Shown here in pieces: positions 1 through 5,821 of a DNA stretch of 8,419 nucleotides. The notes beneath the pieces were generated by a model. The model saw nothing but the letters and a program-made list of their open reading frames with translations. It was not told where the DNA came from and did not search any database. Origin of the DNA: Spirosoma fluviale (lineage in GTDB: Bacteria > Bacteroidota > Bacteroidia > Cytophagales > Spirosomataceae); assembly GCA_945860325.1 (NCBI GenBank), contig CAMARL010000072.1, positions 1 to 8,419 of the forward strand, written 5' to 3'. A program made the position numbers and the translations under genes. The number at the start of each line of letters is the position of its first letter. Positions within the stretch are counted from its first letter, which is position 1.

Positions 1-2
1 TA

Positions 3-221
3 TTTAAAGTTCCCGTTCCTAAGGAAACGAGATTCCACGAGTTATATGCGATCGATGTGAAATTCAAGCCAACCCTATTTAGCGAAATGAAAATCATCGC
101 AAAACCACTTGAAAAAATCCCAGAATTGAATGCTTCTAAAGATAAAGCAAGAGTACGTACTCGTGCTGTGGCTAAAGATAAAAGAGCCTTCCTACTTGTA
201 GATGAAATCTTTTTAAATTAA
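3..221 (+). CDS. C-terminal end of a probable secreted glycosidase (GH20 hexosaminidase-like tail), 5' truncated
   Basis: An open frame runs from base 3 to a TAA at 219-221 and gives the last 72 residues of a protein that begins outside the window. The fragment reads as a beta-strand-rich domain: an opening FKVPVPKET, a central MKIIAKPLEKIPE and a final AFLLVDEIFLN. The pattern of 'R/K-x-IAKPL-x-KIP' followed by 'FLLVDEI' near the terminus resembles the discoidin-like C-terminal domain of Bacteroidota beta-N-acetylhexosaminidases (GH20). This is pattern memory, since the catalytic domain is not in view. The stop codon shares one base with the ATG of the next gene (TAATG), so the two are probably translationally coupled in one operon. 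Another secreted glycosidase with the same accessory domain is possible. That this is a real gene end is fairly sure; the family is not. Confidence 0.6.
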   Translation, partial: FKVPVPKETRFHELYAIDVKFKPTLFSEMKIIAKPLEKIPELNASKDKARVRTRAVAKDKRAFLLVDEIFLN

Positions 222-937
222 TGATCATGAAATTCCGATACTTGATTTTTACGTTTGTGTTGTTTGCTGTGTCCCAATTGCATGGACAAGAAATTGCTTC
301 CAAGGCCAGTTACTTGGAAAAAATCAAAGCAGAAATGTTGGTAGAATGGCCTAAAAACAGAACCATCAACCTAGTATTCCATGGTCATTCTGTTCCAGCT
401 GGATACTTTAAAACTCCCACGGTTAATACACTAGCATCTTATCCCTATTTGGTTTTAAAAGATATAAAATCAGCCTATCCAATGACGGTAGTCAATGTGA
501 TCAATACGTCGATTGGCGGAGAAAACTCGGAAAGTGGACTTAAAAGATTTGAGGCTGACGTACTGACGCACAAACCTGATGTATTGTTTATTGATTATGC
601 ATTAAATGATCGGGGTATGGGTTTGGAGCGAGCAAAAGCGGCATGGGAAAAAATGATCCGATTGGCGTTAGAAAAAAATATTAAGGTTATTTTATTGACC
701 CCTAGTCCAGACCAAAGAGTGGACATCAAGGATGATCTTTCCATTTTAGACCAACATGCGAACCAAATCAAAGAACTAGCGAAAAGCTTTCAAATCGGTT
801 TGATCGATACCTATGCCTTGTATAAAAATAAAGTGAAAAGCGGCAGTAATTTAGTCGACTATATGTCCCAGGTGAATCACCCGAATGAAAAGGGACACCA
901 AATGATAACGGACGAAATCATGGGTTACTTCAAATAA
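221..937 (+). CDS. Secreted SGNH/GDSL-family esterase with atypical GHS block
   Basis: This 238-residue protein has an N-terminal signal peptide (hydrophobic stretch about residues 7-20, probable cleavage around HG-Q at 22-23). The SGNH hydrolase blocks can be followed. Block I is HGHS at 54-57 in place of GDS, with Ser57 as the presumed nucleophile. Block II is IGGEN at 98-102, giving an oxyanion-hole Gly and Asn. Block III is ALND at 127-130. Block V is QVNHPNEKGH at 217-226 with His220 as the catalytic base. The Asp normally three residues before that His is Gln217. Such proteins are usually periplasmic or secreted esterases that remove acyl groups from saccharides; the substrate here is unknown. 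The ATG at 221 overlaps the upstream stop codon by one base. A second in-frame ATG at 227 is an equally plausible start and keeps the signal peptide. A strong terminator follows immediately, so this is the last gene of its operon. The SGNH fold is confident; the carbohydrate esterase role is inferred partly from the neighbours. Confidence 0.85.
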   Translation: MIMKFRYLIFTFVLFAVSQLHGQEIASKASYLEKIKAEMLVEWPKNRTINLVFHGHSVPAGYFKTPTVNTLASYPYLVLKDIKSAYPMTVVNVINTSIGGENSESGLKRFEADVLTHKPDVLFIDYALNDRGMGLERAKAAWEKMIRLALEKNIKVILLTPSPDQRVDIKDDLSILDQHANQIKELAKSFQIGLIDTYALYKNKVKSGSNLVDYMSQVNHPNEKGHQMITDEIMGYFK

Positions 938-967
938 AAAATCCGCTCGGTCTGAGCGGATTTTTTT
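936..967. terminator. Bidirectional Rho-independent terminator between convergent genes
   Basis: An 8-bp perfect stem (ATCCGCTC at 941-948 with GAGCGGAT at 954-961) closes a 5-base loop. It is flanked by an A-run on the left and a T-run (961-967) on the right, so it can end transcription on both strands. It begins at the stop codon of the SGNH gene and lies 18 bases from the stop of the DUF1080 gene on the other strand, so it serves both. Confidence 0.9.
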
Positions 968-985
968 GTTCTCATTATGACAAGA

Positions 986-1690
986 CTACAATTTCTTGAT
1001 CTTAATATTTCTAAACCAAACTGGGTTTCCGTGATCTTGAAGCGCTAAGCGTCCCTTCATATTTAATCCAAAAGCAGGCATGGTCTTAAATTTGGAACCA
1101 GCAATCATCGTTTTCCAATTCGCATCGTCATAACGTGTTTCTACTACCTTCACTCCGTTCAGATATTGTTGTAGCAAACCGCGATTACATACAATACGCG
1201 CTGTGTTCCATTCGCCAACTGGCTTCACAGGCTCAGAAGATGATTTAATTAAATCATATAAATCCCCAGAACGGTGATTAAATATTTTGCCATCAGGGTG
1301 GCCATCATTATCGAGCACTTGCATTTCAGGGCCTGTATTATACGTACTGCCGTATTTTAGATCTTCCGTTACATTAAATATAATTCCTGAATTTCCATTT
1401 TTTGAAATTCTCCACTCCAATGAAAAATCATAGTTTTCATATTCCGCATCTGTAATTAAATCACCGCGTTCTTTTTTGGTCATATCAAAAGAAATAACAT
1501 TATCCTCCACGGTCCAGCAATTACCAATCATACCCGGTTTGTTATAGGTATGCCAACCATTTAAAGTCTTTCCGTCAAATAATAATTGGAACCCAGCCTT
1601 TTTCTCCTTGGCAGTCAATGTGTTTAAGCTTTGGGCAAAAGACATTAGGCCAAAGGTCACTAGTGCACATGTTAATATCAGTTTTTTCAT
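986..1690 (-). CDS. Secreted DUF1080 / 3-keto-disaccharide hydrolase family protein
   Basis: This 234-residue protein starts with a clear signal peptide (MKKLILT..., hydrophobic to residue 18, likely cut near FA-QS at 19-20). The rest is one DUF1080 (3-keto-disaccharide hydrolase, PF06439) domain, a concanavalin-like beta-sandwich. Visible family signatures are LLFDGKTLNGW (36-46), a GD-L-T block (76-80), GNSGIIF (99-105), GPEMQVLDN (120-128), HRSGDLYDL (139-147), GEWN (159-162), LNG (177-179) and a terminal GRLALQDHG...WFRNIKI block (213-231). Members of the family have been linked to cleavage of 3-keto-glycosides made by Gfo/Idh-type oxidoreductases, in the periplasm or at the surface. No oxidoreductase partner is in this window, so the exact substrate is unknown. 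Length is typical of a single-domain member. It is transcribed alone, away from rimO, and ends at the shared terminator. A possible promoter lies 23-55 bases upstream. Confidence 0.9.
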   Translation of the reverse strand: MKKLILTCALVTFGLMSFAQSLNTLTAKEKKAGFQLLFDGKTLNGWHTYNKPGMIGNCWTVEDNVISFDMTKKERGDLITDAEYENYDFSLEWRISKNGNSGIIFNVTEDLKYGSTYNTGPEMQVLDNDGHPDGKIFNHRSGDLYDLIKSSSEPVKPVGEWNTARIVCNRGLLQQYLNGVKVVETRYDDANWKTMIAGSKFKTMPAFGLNMKGRLALQDHGNPVWFRNIKIKKL

Positions 1691-1712
1691 TTTAAATAAG
1701 TTTTTTGAATTG

Positions 1713-1745
1713 CAATACTACTAAAATTTTATCCTTTCATGCAAA
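1713..1745 (-). promoter_or_regulatory. Possible Bacteroidota-type promoter for the DUF1080 gene
   Basis: Read on the minus strand there is TTTG (1745-1742), a 21-base spacer, then TAGTATTG (1720-1713). The Bacteroidota housekeeping consensus is TTTG at -33 and TAnnTTTG at -7, so the -7 box matches at 5 of 6 defined positions and the -33 box fully. The spacer is slightly longer than the usual 19 or so. It would give a leader of roughly 15-20 bases before the ATG at 1690. Plausible but not proven, because AT-rich DNA yields such matches by chance. Confidence 0.4.
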
Positions 1746-1812
1746 TTTTGAATAAAAAAGAGCACGCAAAACTCTCATAATTCTTCGTAAATTGCATGCT
1801 AATTTGAATTGA

Positions 1813-3138
1813 ATGAAAACAAAAGTAAAACCAAAAGCTTCCATCAACATCGTAACCTTAGGTTGTTCGAAAAACCTCGTTGACTCGGAAGTACTTTATA
1901 CCCAACTAAAAGGCAATGGCCTAGAAGTGACGCATGAAGCAAAAAAGGACACGGCATCTATTGTTGTGGTCAATACTTGTGGTTTTATTGACACTGCAAA
2001 ACAAGAATCCATCGACACGATCTTACGATATGTAGACGCAAAGGAAGCTGGGAAAATAGATAAATTATATGTGACGGGTTGCTTATCGCATCGGTACAAG
2101 GACGATTTAGAAAAAGAAATTCCCCTGGTTGACGCTTTCTTTGGCACCAATGAATTACCTAGGTTACTTAAGGCCTTAAAGGCAGATTATAAGCATGAGT
2201 TAGTGGGCGAAAGGTTTCTGACCACACCCGCTCATTTTGCCTATTTGAAGATTGCTGAGGGCTGCGATAGACCATGTAGTTTTTGTGCAATCCCCATCAT
2301 GCGAGGGAAACACGTTTCTAGAAATATGGACGAATTGGTTTTAGAGGCCAACTCATTAGCCAAAAAAGGAACCAAAGAATTAATCTTGATCGCCCAAGAT
2401 TTAACCTTTTACGGATTAGATTTAAAAGGAGGTCAAACAGGCGGGCGCAAGTTAAAAGAACTATTAGAGCGACTTTCAGATGTCAATGGAATCGAATGGA
2501 TTCGCTTACAATATGCGTATCCGGCCGGCTTTCCATTGGAAATTCTAGACACGATGGCTGAGCGTGAAAATATTTGTCGCTACTTAGATATGCCCTTACA
2601 GAGTGGTTCAGATGCGATGTTGAAGCACATGCGCAGAGGAATTACCCGTGAAAAAACGGAGGCGCTGATCGAAACTATACGCGAAAAAGTTCCAGGCATT
2701 GCCTTGCGAACCACCTTGATTTCTGGGTATCCAGGTGAAACTGAGGCGGATTTTGAGGAGACCTATTCGTTTGTCGAGCGTATGCGATTTGACCGTTTGG
2801 GTATCTTTAATTATAGCCATGAAGAAAACACGCATGCGTATTTGGTGGAGGATAATGTGCCAGAGGAAGTGAAACAAGAGAGGTCGGATGAAATCATGGC
2901 ACTCCAACAAACCATTTCGGAGGAACTAAATCAAGCAAAAGTAGGCCAAACGGTGAAAGTTTTAGTTGATAGGAAAGAGAGTGGATATTTTGTTGGCCGA
3001 ACCGAATTTGATAGCCCAGAAGTTGACAATGAAGTCCTAATCCCTGCCGAACAATATGCAAGGCTTGGTGATTTTGTTCATGTTAAAATCAATAAGGCAG
3101 AGGAGTTTGATCTATATGGAGATATTGTTAGTATCTAG
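1813..3138 (+). CDS. rimO: Ribosomal protein S12 methylthiotransferase RimO
   Basis: RimO is a radical-SAM enzyme that adds a methylthio group to a conserved aspartate of ribosomal protein S12 (Asp89 in E. coli). All three parts are visible in 441 residues, the usual length. The N-terminal UPF0004 domain carries the second iron-sulfur cluster cysteines Cys18 (TLGCSKN), Cys56 (NTCGF) and Cys90 (TGCLS). The radical-SAM core has the CxxxCxxC motif at Cys151, Cys155 and Cys158 (EGCDRPCSFCAIP), plus DMPLQSGSDAMLKHMRRG at 259-276. A C-terminal TRAM domain spans about 376-441. NLVDSE near the N-terminus and FNYSHEENTHAY (332-343) point to RimO rather than the tRNA enzyme MiaB. The ATG at 1813 is preceded by A/T-rich sequence with no Shine-Dalgarno site, as expected in this phylum. 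Its last 11 bases overlap the end of the convergent ThiF/MoeB gene, with no terminator between them. Confidence 0.96.
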   Translation: MKTKVKPKASINIVTLGCSKNLVDSEVLYTQLKGNGLEVTHEAKKDTASIVVVNTCGFIDTAKQESIDTILRYVDAKEAGKIDKLYVTGCLSHRYKDDLEKEIPLVDAFFGTNELPRLLKALKADYKHELVGERFLTTPAHFAYLKIAEGCDRPCSFCAIPIMRGKHVSRNMDELVLEANSLAKKGTKELILIAQDLTFYGLDLKGGQTGGRKLKELLERLSDVNGIEWIRLQYAYPAGFPLEILDTMAERENICRYLDMPLQSGSDAMLKHMRRGITREKTEALIETIREKVPGIALRTTLISGYPGETEADFEETYSFVERMRFDRLGIFNYSHEENTHAYLVEDNVPEEVKQERSDEIMALQQTISEELNQAKVGQTVKVLVDRKESGYFVGRTEFDSPEVDNEVLIPAEQYARLGDFVHVKINKAEEFDLYGDIVSI

Positions 3139-4225
3139 GAATACTTGGGTCAATTTTTAAAGACCAAGCATCGATCCCACCCGATACATTATAAAGGTTA
3201 GTAAAACCCTTTTCTTGTTGTAAAAATCGAATCACGTGGGCAGATCTCATCCCATGATGGCACATAACAAGGCATTTTTTATGGACCGGCAAGCTCGCAA
3301 TATTAGTGGGAACATGGTGCATAGGAATTTGTAACGTATCAGGAATGGAAGCTATTTCAAACTCATCTAATTCCCGAACATCTAAGATATAGGCTTCGTT
3401 TTGTTGCAATAAGGCAAATGCTTCGTCGACTTGAATTTCCCGCACTTCATCTAAATTCGTTTTAGGAAAAATATTTACGGCAGCATTAGCTTCTCGCTCA
3501 ACTTTAAAATGCTTCATCGACATGTCGCGAGCATCCCAACGAACAAGTGCGCCCTGTGCTGGAGATGAAAAACCGGCTAAATAAAAGATCGCTTCCTTTG
3601 CTTGCAAAAGGCCCATGATCCCAGGTATAAATCCTAGGACTCCCACTTCATCGCAATTAGGAATCTCTGACATGTTGGGCGATTCTGGGAATAAACACCG
3701 ATACGTTGCCGTGCGAGCACCATTAGGCAATAGCGCATTACAAACACTTAATAAGCCTTCCCAAGCGTGAATGGCAGCATATACAAACGGCTTTTCTAAA
3801 GAAACGCAATGGTCATTAATTAAATAACGGGCGGCGAAATTATCCGTACAATCTATGACTAAATCTGCTTTTTGAATAAATTCAGCCGCATTTTCAGATG
3901 TCAATTTAACTTCGAAACTACTTACGTTGACCTCCGGATTCAAGTTCTGTAAATATCTTTGGGCTAAAAGAGCTTTGGATTGCCCCACCTCCGCCGAGGT
4001 GTAAATAACTTGTCGGCCTAAATTGGACAAATCGACCACATCGGGATCCACGATACTGATCTGACCTATGCCGGCAGCAGCCAAATAAGGAAGTGCGGCA
4101 ACTCCTAAGCCTCCAGCTCCCACAACTAAAACATAAGAAGCCTTTAAAGCAAGCTGTTTCTCTATACCCCACTCCGGAAGTTTTAGCTGTTTTTGATAAC
4201 GAATAAGTTCAGATGGTGTCAACAT
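3128..4225 (-). CDS. E1-like ThiF/MoeB/HesA adenylyltransferase fused to a C-terminal rhodanese domain
   Basis: The N-terminal domain (about 1-245) is an E1-like enzyme that adenylates the C-terminal Gly-Gly of a small sulfur-carrier protein such as MoaD or ThiS. It shows the RYQKQLKLPEWG start (9-20), the nucleotide loop GAGGLG (36-41), Asp60, NLGRQ (68-72), DCTDNF (125-130) and a conserved NCDEVGVLG (190-198) whose Cys191 sits where MOCS3-type enzymes carry their reactive cysteine. The C-terminal domain (about 263-365) is a rhodanese with active-site loop CHHGMRS (322-328, Cys322), suited to delivering persulfide sulfur to the carrier. The layout matches MOCS3/MoeBR proteins of cofactor (molybdopterin or thiamin) or tRNA thiolation pathways. 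The carrier is not in the window, so the pathway is unresolved. Three of the four structural zinc cysteines of MoeB appear absent: TYRC replaces CxxC at 174-177, and REANAAV (244-250) replaces the second pair. The gene starts seven bases after a hairpin and U-tract that end rpmB, and its 3' end overlaps rimO. Confidence 0.9.
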   Translation of the reverse strand: MLTPSELIRYQKQLKLPEWGIEKQLALKASYVLVVGAGGLGVAALPYLAAAGIGQISIVDPDVVDLSNLGRQVIYTSAEVGQSKALLAQRYLQNLNPEVNVSSFEVKLTSENAAEFIQKADLVIDCTDNFAARYLINDHCVSLEKPFVYAAIHAWEGLLSVCNALLPNGARTATYRCLFPESPNMSEIPNCDEVGVLGFIPGIMGLLQAKEAIFYLAGFSSPAQGALVRWDARDMSMKHFKVEREANAAVNIFPKTNLDEVREIQVDEAFALLQQNEAYILDVRELDEFEIASIPDTLQIPMHHVPTNIASLPVHKKCLVMCHHGMRSAHVIRFLQQEKGFTNLYNVSGGIDAWSLKIDPSIPRY

Positions 4226-4230
4226 ATTAA

Positions 4231-4263
4231 ATAAAAAAAGCCTCCTTGAAATTCAAGGAGGCT
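4231..4263 (-). terminator. Intrinsic terminator of rpmB, hairpin just upstream of the ThiF/MoeB start
   Basis: The arms AGCCTCCTTGA (4239-4249) and TCAAGGAGGCT (4253-4263) form an 11-bp perfect stem with a 3-base loop. On the minus strand it is followed by a run of seven U (4238-4232). It lies 26 bases past the rpmB stop, which fits a Rho-independent terminator for rpmB. The U-run ends about seven bases before the ATG of the downstream ThiF/MoeB gene, so it could also act as an attenuator or 5'-end structure for that gene. The opposite flank on the plus strand lacks a T-run, so it is one-directional. Confidence 0.85.
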
Positions 4264-4288
4264 AATTTCGTTAATTTTTTATTAAAAA

Positions 4289-4528
4289 CTATACGCTCAA
4301 TGTACCTTTACGTGCAGATTGAATTAAAGTTTTCTCAAAACCATTCTTATTGATGGTACGAATTGCCTTCGCAGAAACTTTCATACGAACCCAAACACCT
4401 TCAGATTCTAAGAAAAATTTCTTCGTTTGCAAGTTTGGAAAAAACTTACGTTTTGTCTTATTATTAGCGTGAGAAACGTGGTTTCCTACTCTTGTTCTTT
4501 TTCCTGTTAATTGACAAACCTTTGCCAT
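4289..4528 (-). CDS. rpmB: Large ribosomal subunit protein bL28
   Basis: This 79-residue basic protein begins MAKVCQLTGKRTRVGNHVSHA, the standard N-terminus of bacterial L28, followed by NNKTKRKFFPNLQTKKFF and WVRMKVSAKAIRTINKNG, which match the remaining family core. L28 is a structural protein of the 50S subunit. Length is normal for the phylum. In many Bacteroidota rpmB is followed by rpmG (L33) and a small DUF4295 gene. Here neither follows; a terminator comes 26 bases after the stop. It has a strong promoter of its own about 60-90 bases upstream and an A/T-rich leader without a Shine-Dalgarno site. Confidence 0.97.
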   Translation of the reverse strand: MAKVCQLTGKRTRVGNHVSHANNKTKRKFFPNLQTKKFFLESEGVWVRMKVSAKAIRTINKNGFEKTLIQSARKGTLSV

Positions 4529-4587
4529 AATGATATATTTTAATTTTTGCTTATGCTTCTAAATACTATTGTAGTTAAAAGGGATTG

Positions 4588-4618
4588 CAAAAGTAGAAAT
4601 ATTTTTTGAAAAACACAA
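4588..4618 (-). promoter_or_regulatory. Promoter of rpmB (Bacteroidota -33/-7 type)
   Basis: On the minus strand TACTTTTG (4595-4588) is a perfect match to the Bacteroidota -7 box TAnnTTTG. A TTG (4618-4616) lies 20 bases further upstream as the -33 element. Transcription would start near 4580 and give a leader of about 50 bases rich in A and U before the rpmB ATG at 4528. This is the best promoter match in the window and fits a highly expressed ribosomal protein gene. Confidence 0.7.
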
Positions 4619-4678
4619 TCCTACATGTAAAAATTATAAAATGTAATTCCCTTTCCGAGTCAATGCGTATATTTGGAA

Positions 4679-5821
4679 ATGAGAAAGCCGAGTTCTCCAA
4701 AAACAAGTCAAAAATCTTTCCTAAAAAAGTTCATTTCTTCGCTTATTTGGCTCGGAACTTTGCCCCTCTGTCTATATACAATTCTCACGTATGTATTAAG
4801 TTATTCCCTCGTAATTGACCATTGGCTTGCCGGGTTTATCATGATGACGATGCCCTATGCCCAAGTATTATGTTTTATTTCTTTATTGTTTTGGTTATTC
4901 CAAAGGGCAAAAAGAGCGCTATTACCACTGACCGTTTTGTTGTTAGGCTATAGTTTCATCCAAAGAAGTTTCGTTTTAAATAGCCCAAATGCCTTAGTCA
5001 AAAATTCCGTTAAGGTATTAAGCTATAATGTTTACGGCATGTATTCCAATAATTATGAGGCAAAAAAGGAATCTTTAACCAAACTAAAAGCCTTTATGCT
5101 CGATTATACGGCGGATATAAAATGCTTTCAGGAATTTTATTCCAATACGGATCGAAAGCCCTATAGAAGCATCACCATGATGACTGAACAATATCCAAAT
5201 TATGCCTTCATTCCTTTAAGAGAAGATCTTTTTGACAAGAACGAAAAGATGGGATTGGCCATTTTTACTAAATATCCCATCATCCATAAAGAAGGAAAAC
5301 AATTTGCTAATTCCACAAATGGATATTTGTTGGCCGACCTAGTCATCAACCAGGATACCGTCAGAATCATCAACCTCCAATTGTGGTCCATGGGGATCCG
5401 AGTGGGAAAAGTAACGGGAAAGATCCGAGATCAAGATTACGAAGATGCTAAAAAAGAAGGCAGGGGAATTATAGCCTCCATGCGAAAAGGCTTTATTAAC
5501 CACCGAGATGAGATGAATCAGATCAATCGATTAATCCAACAAAGTCAATTTCCTGTCATCGTCGTGGGTGATTTAAATGAAACCCCCTATGGCTGGGCCT
5601 ATGGGACCATTCGCGAGCGCTTAAAAAATTCGTTCGAAGAAGCTGGGCGTGGTTTTGGATTTACGTTAAACAGAAGCCCTTATTTTGTTCGGATCGATAA
5701 CCAATTTTTCTCGGATGATTGGAATGTCATCCAATTTAGAACCCTCCGAAATATCAATTATTCAGACCATTTTCCTTTGATTGCCGATTACACATTGAAG
5801 AAAAATGAAAGCAGAAACTAA
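4679..5821 (+). CDS. Membrane-anchored endonuclease/exonuclease/phosphatase-fold protein
   Basis: This protein is about 380 residues long (numbering from the ATG at 4679). A short basic N-terminus precedes three hydrophobic segments at about 18-45, 49-74 and 80-94, followed by one EEP (DNase I-like) domain from about 112 to the end. EEP motifs are VLSYNVYG (Asn117), CFQEF (Glu152), MGLAIFTKYPI (191-201), VVGDLNE (Asp298, Asn300), RID (Asp340) and YSDHFPL (Asp363, His364). The fold hydrolyses phosphodiester bonds in nucleic acids, phospholipids or phosphoinositides with a divalent metal; membrane attachment makes an envelope substrate plausible. The strand that normally carries NxHL reads INLQLWS, so the DNase I His134 position is Gln234. 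A TTG at 4673 would extend the frame by two residues; the ATG is preferred. The 3' end overlaps the permease gene by 17 bases, indicating one operon. No clear promoter is visible in the short gap from rpmB. Confidence 0.88.
   Translation: MRKPSSPKTSQKSFLKKFISSLIWLGTLPLCLYTILTYVLSYSLVIDHWLAGFIMMTMPYAQVLCFISLLFWLFQRAKRALLPLTVLLLGYSFIQRSFVLNSPNALVKNSVKVLSYNVYGMYSNNYEAKKESLTKLKAFMLDYTADIKCFQEFYSNTDRKPYRSITMMTEQYPNYAFIPLREDLFDKNEKMGLAIFTKYPIIHKEGKQFANSTNGYLLADLVINQDTVRIINLQLWSMGIRVGKVTGKIRDQDYEDAKKEGRGIIASMRKGFINHRDEMNQINRLIQQSQFPVIVVGDLNETPYGWAYGTIRERLKNSFEEAGRGFGFTLNRSPYFVRIDNQFFSDDWNVIQFRTLRNINYSDHFPLIADYTLKKNESRN

Noticed and set aside
1747..1812. Promoter for rimO on the plus strand
   Set aside because: A TTTG at 1747-1750 exists, but no TAnnTTTG box follows at 19-21 bases. 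TAATTTG at 1800-1806 has the wrong internal spacing and sits too close to the ATG.
1896..2150. Minus-strand open frames inside rimO, the permease, the EEP-fold gene and the dacB-like gene (this is one example)
   Set aside because: They lie wholly within well-supported genes in other frames, show no family motifs and have composition expected of antisense frames.
4668..4675. TATATTTG, a perfect -7 box match on the plus strand
   Set aside because: It ends three bases before the ATG at 4679, which would put the transcription start at or past the start codon, and there is no TTTG at the right distance upstream. Probably chance in AT-rich DNA.
4606..4818. Open frame of 70 codons on the plus strand overlapping the start of the EEP-fold gene
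   Set aside because: It overlaps the N-terminal membrane region of a recognisable protein in another frame, and its product shows no motif. It is most likely a chance frame.
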